Assembly: GCA_030654395.1 (NCBI GenBank)
Contig: JAURXM010000064.1
Span: forward strand, 23,145-87,144
Source of the DNA: Aquabacterium sp.
GTDB taxonomy: Bacteria > Pseudomonadota > Gammaproteobacteria > Burkholderiales > Burkholderiaceae_C
Length of the DNA stretch: 64,000 nt
Direction of reading: 5' to 3'
Shown here: piece after piece, positions 8,224 to 17,681 of the stretch
How positions within the stretch are numbered: position 1 is the first letter of the stretch
Layout of the letters: each line of letters begins with the position of its first letter
Notes under the pieces: model-generated
Database searches by the model: none
The model's input: only the letters and a program-made list of their open reading frames with translations
Told to the model about the DNA's origin: nothing
Position numbers and translations under genes: made by a program

Positions 8224-8988
8224 TCAGGACAACACGGCATCAGGCTCAGCGGCAGCATGCGCAGAAGCTTGACCAATCAACTCAAGGCCTGGCAGATTGG
8301 CCATCTCACCAAACAGGGAGGCCTCGGCTGCGCCGGGTAAAGGTGCTTTAAGCGCAGCAACCATCAGCGTGGTCAAACGAGACAGAATCACCGCTTCGTG
8401 ATCGCTTTGCTCTTGCGTGAAGTCGCGGATCAATCGCTGGGTATTGCCACCGGCCAAAATGCCAGACAGTGCGCCCATGGCAAAGTGCAAACGAAAGCCC
8501 AAATCCTCGCGCCTCAGCTCAGGCAGCGTGCGCTGGAACGCGAAGAAAAAGCGCCCTAAGGTTTGGGTGTAGTGTGTGTTGATGAAGTCGCGCACGACCG
8601 ATGAAGGATCTGTGTAAGCGCGACCAAGAAAATGGAGGTAGCGATCAGCCAGTGGGTCACCGCTTCGGAATATCCGCACAGCTGGCAAGAACATGGCGAC
8701 CAAAACGTGCTCGCAGGTCAACTTGTCACCCAGCGTCGACTCAAAGACATCCAACATGGCCACACGTTGCTCACTGAGTGAATCCAAGCGGCGTGCCAAC
8801 ACGGCCTGAATCAGCGCGTCCTTGCTGCCAAAGTGGTAGTTGACCGCCGCCAAGTTGACCGTCGCCGCACCTGTGATCTGCCGCATAGACATGGACTCGA
8901 AGCCACCCGAGACGAACAAAGTCTCAGCCGCATCAAGGATGCGGGTCTTGGTATCAGCAGGTGACAGCCGTGTCGGGGCCTGGGGCAT
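8224..8988 (-). CDS. TetR-family regulator, PsrA-like
   Basis: A repressor of 254 residues. The N-terminal helix-turn-helix contains RILDAAETLF and VNLAAVNYHFGSKDALIQAV (about 44-63), a segment close to that of PsrA of Pseudomonas, which senses long-chain acyl-CoA. The C-terminal ligand domain includes LRREDLGFRLHFAMGALSG. GGAG stands 9 bases before the ATG at 8988. It heads the leftward fatty-acid cassette, and a sequence fitting the PsrA operator lies 40 bases upstream, implying autorepression and control of the cassette. The ligand is inferred, not shown. Confidence 0.88.
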   Translation of the reverse strand: MPQAPTRLSPADTKTRILDAAETLFVSGGFESMSMRQITGAATVNLAAVNYHFGSKDALIQAVLARRLDSLSEQRVAMLDVFESTLGDKLTCEHVLVAMFLPAVRIFRSGDPLADRYLHFLGRAYTDPSSVVRDFINTHYTQTLGRFFFAFQRTLPELRREDLGFRLHFAMGALSGILAGGNTQRLIRDFTQEQSDHEAVILSRLTTLMVAALKAPLPGAAEASLFGEMANLPGLELIGQASAHAAAEPDAVLS

Positions 8989-9027
8989 GGTCAGCGAGTC
9001 TCCAAAGTGCACACAGTACGAACGTTT

Positions 9028-9041
9028 CAAACGCCCGTTTC
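9028..9041. promoter_or_regulatory. PsrA-type operator upstream of the TetR gene
   Basis: CAAAC GCCC GTTTC fits the published PsrA pattern (G/C)AAAC-N2-4-GTTT(G/C) exactly. It is preceded by an overlapping GTTTCAAAC. It lies 40 bases upstream of the regulator start, where a repressor would block transcription. A weaker version, CAAAC-CAG-GTTGG, is at 8147-8159 upstream of the ketoreductase. Confidence 0.6.
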
Positions 9042-9138
9042 ATCTGGGTGCGTATGGTATGTCAGACTGACCCGTGGTGGGGACCCGTTGACGCAAAAAG
9101 ACCGACCACCCCCCAATTCAAGGGGTAAACCCAGATCT

Positions 9139-10656
9139 TTAGTTCAACTTGTGGCATGGGCCGGCTGGCAAACGAAAACCCCAAACAACCGGCGATACGC
9201 CTTTGACATGTGCAGGCGGAACAAGCGTCATTTCTGTTGTGCGCACCACATCAATGGGTAGCTCGGCCACAGTGCGCTTCATGACGACGCTGCCACTTGC
9301 CAGCAAATCAGCTGGGTCAACCCAAGGGCTATTCAGCGTGTCACCGTCCTCGATCACGTCAGGAAAACCATGACCATAAGCGGCCAACTGCCCACCCTCA
9401 AAAAACGGTGCACTGACATAACGTAAAGCACACGATGGGGCAAGCCTGAGCCAATCGGCCTCAATGCGATCGGCCAAATCACGTGAGGGATAGCCCTGCA
9501 CAGCGCCTTGCGCATGTAAACGTTGCGATGATGGACTTAAGGCGATCGACAGTGCAATCAACTGAACCAAGCCGGTGGCCCAGATCAATCGGCGCAACGC
9601 CGCTCCTTCAAATGCCGAGCCAAACCAGATCACCAAGGCAATTGAACTGAACTGGAAAGTCTGAACTCCCCATTGCCCATGCATTTTGGCGCCGCCCAAA
9701 ATGCCCATGGCCAGCACACAGGCCATCGGGACAAAAAGCAGCCCTTCAATCCACGCCCGATCATGACTTGCACTCAACGCTCTCAGCCGGTGAGATACAG
9801 CGCCTGCGGGCATTTGCCATTTCATCCGCACAACGCAAACCAATAGGACGAACAAAGCAGGCGCCAGCATCCGCAATTCAGACACCACGAACTGAACCAA
9901 TCGAGCTGACTCACCATCTCCACCACCACCGCTACCAAGTTGGTGATTTGCGTAGGTCAATGCATTCGTATGCCCCGTCACCATCCACAAAAGGGCTGGA
10001 GCGCTGACCAGCACTGAAAGGGCCAGTGTCACGAAGACACCTCTTCGAGCAGAATCTGCCTTCAAGCCCCCGCTGCGCCACAATGCCCATATCACCCCAA
10101 GCAAAGGGACAATAGCTTGCAGCTTGGTAGACATGGCCAAGCCGGCGGCCACCCCTGCAGCGCACCACCAACGCAGATCACCCCGGCGAACCGCTTTGGT
10201 CACACAAAAAACCGTCAGGGCCACAACAGCCACCAATACGGTGTTGTGGTTGTATATCCATGCTCGCCAACTGAACGGCTGCTGCAACCCCCACAGCAGC
10301 GCCACACACAAGGCCATACGAGGGTTGAGTAACTCACGCGCGGCAAGGTAGGTGAACACGCCAGCTGCGCCGATACACAACGCCGACAAGCCGTACAGAG
10401 TCATGGGCTTGGCTGGCAAAAAAACCATGGCGGACATGAACAACCAAGTGGGCAGAGGAGGATGTTTGGGGTAACCCAATGACCACGTATGAGCCCACAC
10501 AAATTGCTCTGCCATGTCGTGATGCAAAGCCGTATGCCAACGTGCCGCCACCGCAACCCACAAAATGACCAAAACCAAAATGGCCAGCGACACCCACATC
10601 GGGTGATCTATTTGTTTTTTGGACGATGAGGACATGACTCGGGATTGATCGGACAT
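9139..10656 (-). CDS. membrane glycosyltransferase, GT39/ArnT-like
   Basis: A polytopic protein of 505 residues. The first membrane span, MWVSLAILVLVILWVAVAA, is followed by the periplasmic loop with HHDMAEQ and GYPKHPPLPTW. The Asp-Glu and proline-rich loop are the hallmark of PMT_2/GT39 enzymes that use polyprenyl-phosphate sugars. About ten further hydrophobic segments follow, with a soluble C-terminal tail. The acceptor is unknown and no glycan cluster surrounds it. The start at 10656 is chosen because upstream codons would run into the promoter of the divergent dehydrogenase; 10635 is an alternative. Confidence 0.82.
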   Translation of the reverse strand: MSDQSRVMSSSSKKQIDHPMWVSLAILVLVILWVAVAARWHTALHHDMAEQFVWAHTWSLGYPKHPPLPTWLFMSAMVFLPAKPMTLYGLSALCIGAAGVFTYLAARELLNPRMALCVALLWGLQQPFSWRAWIYNHNTVLVAVVALTVFCVTKAVRRGDLRWWCAAGVAAGLAMSTKLQAIVPLLGVIWALWRSGGLKADSARRGVFVTLALSVLVSAPALLWMVTGHTNALTYANHQLGSGGGGDGESARLVQFVVSELRMLAPALFVLLVCVVRMKWQMPAGAVSHRLRALSASHDRAWIEGLLFVPMACVLAMGILGGAKMHGQWGVQTFQFSSIALVIWFGSAFEGAALRRLIWATGLVQLIALSIALSPSSQRLHAQGAVQGYPSRDLADRIEADWLRLAPSCALRYVSAPFFEGGQLAAYGHGFPDVIEDGDTLNSPWVDPADLLASGSVVMKRTVAELPIDVVRTTEMTLVPPAHVKGVSPVVWGFRLPAGPCHKLN

Positions 10657-10724
10657 GCGCGGAAGTCTAATCGCGCTAAAGTCTGCCCCGGACAAGTTAA
10701 ACGAACAGACAGAGCGGACAAGCC

Positions 10725-11861
10725 ATGGCGACCATCCTTTACCTGACCCAAATCCAGTTCGAATTCGGTGCAATCAAGCTGCTAGCCAGCGAGTGTGAGC
10801 GTGTGGGTATCCGCCGCCCGCTGCTCGTGACAGACGCTGGCGTACGTGCTGCTGGCGTATTACAAAAAGCCCTTGATGCCCTCACAGGCTGGCCTGTGAC
10901 CGTGTTCGACCAGACACCATCGAACCCGACGGAGGCTTCTGTGCGTGCGGCACATGAAATTTGGCAAGCCCACCAGTGCGACGGTTTGATTGCAGTTGGC
11001 GGGGGATCAAGCATCGACTTGGCAAAGGGCTTGGCAATCATGGCCACGCACCCAGGCCCCTTGAAAACCTACGCCACCATCGAAGGCGGCTCACCCAAAA
11101 TCACAGCGCAAGCCGCACCCCTGATCGCCGTACCAACGACAGCGGGCACGGGCAGTGAGGTGGCACGTGGTGCCATCGTGATCGTGGACGATGGTCGCAA
11201 GCTGGGCTTCCACTCTTGGAACCTGATGCCCAAAGCGGCCATCTGCGACCCAGAACTGACGCTGGGCCTGCCCCCTGCGCTAACTGCCGCAACAGGCATG
11301 GACGCCATAGCCCATTGCATGGAGACCTTCATGGCACCGGCCTTCAATCCACCCGCCGATGGCATTGCATTGGACGGCTTAGAGCGGGCTTGGGCGCACA
11401 TTGAGCGCGCCACCCGCGACGGCAGCGACCGTGAAGCCCGCTTGAACATGATGAGCGCGTCCATGCAAGGCGCCATGGCCTTTCAAAAGGGTTTGGGCGC
11501 GGTGCACAGCCTCAGCCACAGCTTAGGTGGCGTGAACCCCCGACTTCACCACGGCACGCTCAACGCCATGTTTTTGCCCGAGGTGATCAAGTTCAATGCA
11601 TCAGCCCCATCCATCGTGAAGGAGCGCCGACTCGACCGCATGGCCCATGCCATGGGCTTGCCATCCGGCGAAGCCATCCCACAGGCGATTCGTGATCTGA
11701 ACGCACGCTTGGGCCTGGCCACGGGCTTAGAAGCACTCGGAGTACAACGTGAGTGGTTTGACCGCATCGTGAGCGGCGCCATGTTGGATCACTGCCACAA
11801 GACCAATCCCCGTGTGGCCACCGAGCAAGAGTACCTCGACTTGCTCGAGGCTTCTATGTGA
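10725..11861 (+). CDS. iron-containing alcohol dehydrogenase
   Basis: A group III (Fe-type) alcohol dehydrogenase of 378 residues. GGGSSIDLAKG (about 88-98) binds NAD(P). VPTTAGTGSEV follows. Metal ligands are in GMDAIAHCMETF, GAVHSLSHSLGG and RLHHGTLNA. The natural alcohol cannot be read; 4-hydroxybutyrate or short-chain alcohol oxidation are possible. It is divergent from the glycosyltransferase with a 68-base gap, and its stop abuts that of the patatin gene in a TGATCA palindrome. Confidence 0.9.
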   Translation: MATILYLTQIQFEFGAIKLLASECERVGIRRPLLVTDAGVRAAGVLQKALDALTGWPVTVFDQTPSNPTEASVRAAHEIWQAHQCDGLIAVGGGSSIDLAKGLAIMATHPGPLKTYATIEGGSPKITAQAAPLIAVPTTAGTGSEVARGAIVIVDDGRKLGFHSWNLMPKAAICDPELTLGLPPALTAATGMDAIAHCMETFMAPAFNPPADGIALDGLERAWAHIERATRDGSDREARLNMMSASMQGAMAFQKGLGAVHSLSHSLGGVNPRLHHGTLNAMFLPEVIKFNASAPSIVKERRLDRMAHAMGLPSGEAIPQAIRDLNARLGLATGLEALGVQREWFDRIVSGAMLDHCHKTNPRVATEQEYLDLLEASM

Positions 11862-12932
11862 TCACAATGGCTTGAGTGCATCGGCCGGACACCCGCGATG
11901 CAACCAATCCTGCCACTCGTCAGCCAACTGCATGGCACGCGCCACAGCATCAGTCCAAGCGGCCACGCGAGGGGCATATGCCAAACGGCTGAAGTCCTTG
12001 CGATCTGGTAATTTGCCGCCCGGCAAGGTGGCAACCCATTGAGGATTGGGTGCCAGCAAGACCATGTTGTCTAGCCAAGGGCTGGACCGGTGGCGCCATT
12101 TGAGCGCCTTATCCAACCAGCCAGGCACCACCTGCTTCTGGAAGTGTGGGTACAAGACCAAACCACTGTCCATCGCGGCGTATGACCAATGAAAGTGGTA
12201 ATCCACAATGCCACCGTCCCAGTGCGCGCCTCGAATCGCACCAGGAATGTCGTTGACGGCATCTAGCATGAAGGGGATGCTGCAAGAGGCCAACATGGCT
12301 TGCATGAAGTTACCCGAATCCAACTCGACAAGCCCTGTCGGCAAATCCTTCAAAGGCACAGGCAATGGCTCTCCACGGCTGGAGAAAACAGTCCGCTCCA
12401 TGAACAGCCCAACCGCCTTGCGCGAGACCGCATTACCGAGCGCCAAACCAGCGAACCCCAGCGCGGTTCGTGAGGGCGAGGCCCGCCGCAGCACCTGCCG
12501 CCCACGCGAGGTCGATATATGCAATCGGTATCGAGGGTGGTTGAGCACGGACTCAACGTTGGCACCGAAAAAACCACTCAGGGTGTCACTGAAGCCCGCA
12601 CTGATGCGTTGTGCTGAGGGCATCTTTCGCCCTGGCTCTGGCTCGATGTTTTGCTGGATATAACCGTGCGCCAAATCATGAAACGACTTAACGGGGTCAG
12701 GCATGGCCGCCGTGGCCATGCGCCAAGCGCCAATAGATGCGCCCACCAAGTGAACCGTGTGTCCGCCTTCAGGTAACCAACGACCAAACAAATGTTGGTC
12801 TAAATGATTGAGGATCAAACCCTTGGGGCCACCTGCTGCAGCAGGTATCAACCGGACATCTTGGGGGCTAAAGCCTTGGGCCTCAATGTGTTGTCGCGCC
12901 CTGTTGCCGACGTGAATATGCAATGCCTTCAT
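11862..12932 (-). CDS. patatin-like phospholipase
   Basis: A protein of 356 residues with the patatin catalytic dyad set: oxyanion loop AAAGGPKGL (about 31-39), nucleophile GASIGAW with Ser in GxSxG, and the Asp in WDGGIVDYH. Such enzymes hydrolyse lipid acyl esters in the cytosol or at the inner membrane. No signal peptide is seen. The ATG at 12932 (MKALHIHVGN) is preferred over GTG 12941. It is convergent with the alcohol dehydrogenase, the stops being adjacent without overlap. Confidence 0.85.
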   Translation of the reverse strand: MKALHIHVGNRARQHIEAQGFSPQDVRLIPAAAGGPKGLILNHLDQHLFGRWLPEGGHTVHLVGASIGAWRMATAAMPDPVKSFHDLAHGYIQQNIEPEPGRKMPSAQRISAGFSDTLSGFFGANVESVLNHPRYRLHISTSRGRQVLRRASPSRTALGFAGLALGNAVSRKAVGLFMERTVFSSRGEPLPVPLKDLPTGLVELDSGNFMQAMLASCSIPFMLDAVNDIPGAIRGAHWDGGIVDYHFHWSYAAMDSGLVLYPHFQKQVVPGWLDKALKWRHRSSPWLDNMVLLAPNPQWVATLPGGKLPDRKDFSRLAYAPRVAAWTDAVARAMQLADEWQDWLHRGCPADALKPL

Positions 12933-12989
12933 AGGCTGCACTGTGACACAAGCTTGGCGCGGCGACGGCGCCAGGCCTCAACCGTTTGC

Positions 12990-13988
12990 TCAACGAGCCA
13001 CGAACCAACGCAACACCCCCTTAGCACTGTCGGTCACACCAGCCTTAAAGGCACGCTTGGCCAAGTTCCGTCCACGGTGCTTGGCTTTAATCAGGTTGAT
13101 AGGCTTGTCTGCGAACGGTATCTGAATACAAAAATCGCCATCGGCGTTCTCAACGCCACCGTACTTCGCCCAGAAACCGTTGTAATCGAAATAGCCTTTA
13201 GACACAGAGAACGTGTCGTCATTGAAGGAAATGTTGTTGTGCTGGCTCACGCCAACCATGTAAGCCGCCCCAGCCGATTCTGCGAAGCCAGCCAACGCTG
13301 ACATCAATAGGTCAAGTGGACTGACATCGCTACATGCTTTGGTTACCGCTTTGATTTGCTCAAAACAACCCGGCTGCCCCTGCACCTGACCGATGACAAG
13401 CACGTGGCTACCCTTGGCGTTATCAAGATCAAACGACAAAGGCGTAGCCAGTGTCTCAATCGGCACGATTGAGAAGCCCAATTTGCCGAGCAACTGACCA
13501 TTCACCTTGATGAACAAGGCCAGATCACCCTCGCGATGCTTGGTTGTCAAGCAGGGGCCTGACATCGAAATATCAACATCCAAGCCATTCAGTGAACAAG
13601 TCCACAAGGTCAGTGACCCATCAAGCACCCGCGACAAGAACTGAGGCTGGAACTTATCGTTGATGAATTGGTAGTGCCCTTTGAACATCAACACACGGCG
13701 CTCACGAGGAACGGCCACCGAGAGATAAGGCAGCGTGTACCTGTAAGCCACTCTCGGGAAATGACTCAGAATCTCTTTCGTGCCTTCTCCCGAAAGCGCC
13801 TTCAGTACGGACAGATGGTCACGCAGCCCCAGCACCAAAGCAGCCGCACGCTCAACTGTATTGACGCCCTTGCGAACAAACGCATGCGGCCCATTCAATA
13901 ATTTCTCAGACATCGCAAGCAATGAAGGCTTTTGACCGAACACGGCGCCTAGCTCAATGACTCTTTGTCTGTACACCGTGTTCGGCAT
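12990..13988 (-). CDS. DUF535 (VirK/YbjX family) protein
   Basis: A protein of 332 residues with the DUF535 layout: basic N-terminal half, GHYQFINDKF near residue 110, a central LWTCSLNGLDVDISMSG strand, and a C-terminal FDYNGFWAKYGG. VirK/YbjX members in enterobacteria are linked to envelope modification and peptide resistance; the biochemical role is unknown. AGGAG lies 6-7 bases before the ATG at 13988, which I therefore chose over upstream codons to 14024. It is probably transcribed alone, with a gap of 182 bases to tex. Confidence 0.82.
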   Translation of the reverse strand: MPNTVYRQRVIELGAVFGQKPSLLAMSEKLLNGPHAFVRKGVNTVERAAALVLGLRDHLSVLKALSGEGTKEILSHFPRVAYRYTLPYLSVAVPRERRVLMFKGHYQFINDKFQPQFLSRVLDGSLTLWTCSLNGLDVDISMSGPCLTTKHREGDLALFIKVNGQLLGKLGFSIVPIETLATPLSFDLDNAKGSHVLVIGQVQGQPGCFEQIKAVTKACSDVSPLDLLMSALAGFAESAGAAYMVGVSQHNNISFNDDTFSVSKGYFDYNGFWAKYGGVENADGDFCIQIPFADKPINLIKAKHRGRNLAKRAFKAGVTDSAKGVLRWFVAR

Positions 13989-14170
13989 CACAACTCCTAG
14001 CGGCGACCAGCCCGTCTCCATCAACGACGTAACTCAAGCAAAACAATTGCCATTAACTGGCACCCATTACGTAACCAGTAAGTTGTGCTTAATTTAACAT
14101 GACAAGAGATCAGTCTCACTAGGGAAACTGATAATCAAATTGTCGTCTTAGTGACAAAATCCTCACCAAC

Positions 14171-16519
14171 TCAGCGCTTGGTCTGCAGTTTGGCGAAAGC
14201 AGCCGCCATGCTCGACTGTCCTTGTGAGGCAACTGGCGCACCCCGACCAGCACCACCTTGGCTGCGCTCTTGACGGCCTGGCGGCCTGAAGCTGTTATCG
14301 CGCGAGCCACCCACAGCCTTCTGCCCAGTTGGTGCATCCAGCTTCATCGTCAAGGCAATGCGTTTGCGAACCAAGTCCACCTCGACGACCTTGACCCTCA
14401 CGACATCACCTGTCTTTACTATTTCACGTGCATCTGTCACGAATTTATTGGACAACTGACTCACGTGCACCAATCCGTCTTGATGTACGCCCAAGTCCAC
14501 AAACGCGCCAAACTGGGCCACGTTGCTGACAGTCCCCTCCAAAATCATGCCCTCTTGCAGGTCTTTGATGTCGTCAACGCCCTCGTTGAAGCGAGCCACC
14601 TTGAAGTCTGGACGCGGGTCACGGCCGGGTTTTTCAAGCTCGCTGATGATGTCTTGAACCGTGATAACGCCGAACTTGTCATTGGCAAAAAGCGCTGGGT
14701 TGAGCGTGCGCAGCACATCACTCTTGCCAATCAATTCGCCCGCACTACGGCCTGTGGCCGACAGCATTTTCTCGACGACAGGATAGGTCTCGGGGTGCAC
14801 GCCCGAGATATCCAAGGGGTTGTCGCCATCACGTATCCGCAAAAATCCGGCTGCCTGCTCAAAGGTCTTGGCACCTAACCCAGCCACATCCATCAATTGC
14901 TTGCGGTTACGGAAAGCGCCATTGGCATCACGCCAACGCACAATGCTGCTGGCCACCGCCGCACTCAGCCCCGACACCCGAGACAGCAAGGGGGCGGACG
15001 CTGTGTTCAAGTCCACACCCACCGAGTTCACACAATCCTCGACCACCGTGTCCAGCGTGCGAGCCAACTCACTTTGGTTGACGTCATGCTGGTACTGCCC
15101 CACACCGATGCTCTTGGGGTCGATCTTGACCAGTTCGGCCAACGGATCTTGCAAGCGGCGGGCAATGGACACGGCACCACGCAAAGTCACATCCAGATCC
15201 GGCAGCTCTTTGCTGGCAAATTCAGAGGCCGAATAGACCGATGCCCCAGCCTCAGAGACCACCACTTTTTCAATGTGCGTGCCCGGCGCGAGCGCCTGTA
15301 TACGCTTGATGAGGTCTGCCGCCAATTTATCTGTTTCTCGGCTGGCCGTGCCGTTGCCGATCGCAATCAGGTTGACCCCATGCGCAGCGGCCAGACGAGC
15401 CAAGGTATGGATCGAGCCATCCCAGTCTTTGCGAGGCTCATGCGGATAGACCGTCGCGGTATCCAGCACCTTACCGGTGTCACTGACCACCGCCACCTTC
15501 ACGCCAGTGCGGATACCAGGGTCCAGCCCCATCACCACGCGCTTGCCAGCAGGTGCGGCCAACAGCAAGTCACGCAAGTTCTCTGCAAACACGCGGATAG
15601 CGGTGGCTTCAGCCGACTCGCGCAGGCGTGTAAACACATCGCGCTCTAGGCTCAAGGACAGCTTGACCTTCCACGTCCAAGCAATACATTTGCGGATCAA
15701 ATCATCCGACAGGCGCTTGCTGTGGCTCCACCCCAGATGCTGAGCGATGCGCCCTTCTGCCATGGTTGGCATGCCGGGCATCACTTCTTCATCCCTGGCT
15801 AACTTGGCATCCAGAATGTCCAGCGTGCGTCCGCGAAACACAGCCAATGCGCGGTGCGAGGGAACCGTGCGAATCGGCTCATCGTAATCAAAGTAGTCCC
15901 GGAACTTGGACACGTCTGGGCTGTTCTCATCCTTACCGTCCATCAACTTGGATTTGAACAAGCCCTCTGACCAAGACCAATCACGCATCTTGCCGATCAA
16001 AGCGGCATCTTCAGCCCAGCGTTCAGACAAGATGTCTCGGACACCATCCAGCACAGCCAGCACGTCAGCGAACCCGCCATCGGCATTGACGAAAGCCAAT
16101 GCCTCAATCTGAGGGTCCTTTGTGGGATTCAAAAACAGCAAATCAGCCAGAGGCTCGATGCCAGCCTCGCGGGCGATCATGCCCTTGGTGCGCCGCTTGG
16201 TCTTGAAAGGCAAATAGAGGTCTTCCAACTCTTGTTTGGTTGCAGCAACCGCAATGGCCGCATGCAGTTCAGGCGTGAGCTTGCCCTGCTCGTCGATGCT
16301 TTTGAGCACAGCGGCTCGGCGATCCTCTAGCTCACGCAGATAGCTCAGGCGCGCTTCGAGTTCACGCAACTGGGTGTCATCGAGCCCGTCGGTGGCTTCT
16401 TTACGGTATCGCGAGATAAACGGAACGGTCGCACCACCGTCCAAAAGTTGCACAGCAGCGCTCACTTGAGCGAGGCGAACTTTCAGCTCGCTCGCCAGTT
16501 GCATCAAGATCTTGTCCAA
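14171..16519 (-). CDS. tex: Tex family transcription accessory protein
   Basis: A protein of 782 residues. It has the N-terminal Tex helical domain ([20 protein letters not shown] near 28-47), a YqgF RNase H-like domain ([17 protein letters not shown]), helix-hairpin-helix segments ([20 protein letters not shown]) and a C-terminal S1 domain ([20 protein letters not shown]). Tex binds RNA and affects transcription and stress phenotypes. The tail after S1 is Gly/Gln/Arg-rich. The start is TTG at 16519: AAGG stands about 8 bases upstream and homologues begin with MDKI; the next ATG is five codons in. Confidence 0.93.
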   Translation of the reverse strand: MDKILMQLASELKVRLAQVSAAVQLLDGGATVPFISRYRKEATDGLDDTQLRELEARLSYLRELEDRRAAVLKSIDEQGKLTPELHAAIAVAATKQELEDLYLPFKTKRRTKGMIAREAGIEPLADLLFLNPTKDPQIEALAFVNADGGFADVLAVLDGVRDILSERWAEDAALIGKMRDWSWSEGLFKSKLMDGKDENSPDVSKFRDYFDYDEPIRTVPSHRALAVFRGRTLDILDAKLARDEEVMPGMPTMAEGRIAQHLGWSHSKRLSDDLIRKCIAWTWKVKLSLSLERDVFTRLRESAEATAIRVFAENLRDLLLAAPAGKRVVMGLDPGIRTGVKVAVVSDTGKVLDTATVYPHEPRKDWDGSIHTLARLAAAHGVNLIAIGNGTASRETDKLAADLIKRIQALAPGTHIEKVVVSEAGASVYSASEFASKELPDLDVTLRGAVSIARRLQDPLAELVKIDPKSIGVGQYQHDVNQSELARTLDTVVEDCVNSVGVDLNTASAPLLSRVSGLSAAVASSIVRWRDANGAFRNRKQLMDVAGLGAKTFEQAAGFLRIRDGDNPLDISGVHPETYPVVEKMLSATGRSAGELIGKSDVLRTLNPALFANDKFGVITVQDIISELEKPGRDPRPDFKVARFNEGVDDIKDLQEGMILEGTVSNVAQFGAFVDLGVHQDGLVHVSQLSNKFVTDAREIVKTGDVVRVKVVEVDLVRKRIALTMKLDAPTGQKAVGGSRDNSFRPPGRQERSQGGAGRGAPVASQGQSSMAAAFAKLQTKR

Positions 16520-16633
16520 GCTCAGGCCTTATAAAAATACAGAAAATATGTGTGGAGGCAGTTTGCCACAGCGGTAGGTGCGGTATCGGGGACAATACTG
16601 GCCTCGACTGCTTCTACATGCCCCTGCCGATAT

Positions 16634-17668
16634 ATGGCCCTGATCCCCTATTCCCTGCCCAAATCCGTCCTGTTTAGCTTGGATCCGGAGACCGCGCACG
16701 AGCTGACCATGGCCGCGCTGGCCCGTTTTCAAAATACGCCACTGGCCTGTTTGTGGGGCGACGAACGCGTCCATGATCCGGTTGAGATCGCAGGCATCAC
16801 CTTCCCCAACCGAGTTGGCATGGCAGCAGGATTGGACAAAAACGGACGTGTCATTGACGGACTGGGCGCCATGGGCTTTGGTTTTGTAGAAGTAGGCACC
16901 GTGACGCCTAAAGCGCAACCGGGCAACCCCAAGCCACGCATGTTCCGCTTGCCGCAAGCCAACGCGCTGATCAACCGCCTCGGTTTCAATAACGAAGGCT
17001 TGGACGCTTTTCTCGCCAACGTCACCCGTGCGCGCTTCAGGCAGCAAGGCGGCATCTTGGGCCTGAACATTGGCAAAAATGCGGCGACCCCCATTGAAAA
17101 CGCCGTGGATGACTACCTGATTTGTCTGGACGGCGTATACCCGCATGCCGATTACGTGACAGTCAATATCTCCTCGCCCAACACCAAAAATCTGCGTGCA
17201 CTGCAAAGCGACGAGGCCCTTGATGCCCTGCTGGACCAATTGCAGACACGCCGCCAAACATTGATCAAACGGCATGGGCGCACCGTGCCGATGTTCGTCA
17301 AAATCGCCCCTGATCTGGATGAAACGCAGGTTGGCGTGATCGCCGCCACGCTGCAAAAAAATGGGGTGGATGGGGTTGTCGCAACCAATACCACCGTATC
17401 CCGTGACGCGGTCAAGGGTATGCCTCACGCAGAAGAAACCGGGGGCCTGAGCGGCGGCCCTGTCCTAGAGGCCAGCAACCAAGTCATCCGTCAATTGCGC
17501 GCTGCGCTTGGTCCACGCTATCCGATTATCGGCGTCGGCGGTGTATTGAGCGCAGCTGATGCGCTGTCCAAGCGTGATGCGGGCGCCGATCTGGTTCAGA
17601 TCTACACAGGCTTGATCTACAAAGGCCCCAGTCTCATCAAAGACTGCGCCCTAGCCCTCAAGGGCTGA
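16634..17668 (+). CDS. pyrD: dihydroorotate dehydrogenase (quinone)
   Basis: A class 2 enzyme of 344 residues in pyrimidine synthesis that oxidises dihydroorotate with FMN and passes electrons to quinone at the inner membrane. [13 protein letters not shown] lies near residue 60 and NRLGFNNEG near 117. The catalytic Ser is in [12 protein letters not shown]; the FMN phosphate site is in [14 protein letters not shown]. The N-terminal [19 protein letters not shown] is the quinone-tunnel helix of class 2. The ATG at 16634 has no strong ribosome site. It is divergent from tex and convergent with the HDOD gene. Confidence 0.95.
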   Translation: MALIPYSLPKSVLFSLDPETAHELTMAALARFQNTPLACLWGDERVHDPVEIAGITFPNRVGMAAGLDKNGRVIDGLGAMGFGFVEVGTVTPKAQPGNPKPRMFRLPQANALINRLGFNNEGLDAFLANVTRARFRQQGGILGLNIGKNAATPIENAVDDYLICLDGVYPHADYVTVNISSPNTKNLRALQSDEALDALLDQLQTRRQTLIKRHGRTVPMFVKIAPDLDETQVGVIAATLQKNGVDGVVATNTTVSRDAVKGMPHAEETGGLSGGPVLEASNQVIRQLRAALGPRYPIIGVGGVLSAADALSKRDAGADLVQIYTGLIYKGPSLIKDCALALKG

Positions 17669-17681
17669 CCTGGGCGCAGGC

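Noticed and set aside
14025..14110. PhoP-like repeat (GGTTA-N5-TGGGT) upstream of the DUF535 gene
   Set aside because: Too degenerate to defend, and no PhoPQ genes are visible; kept only as a note because VirK/YbjX genes are PhoP-controlled in enterobacteria.
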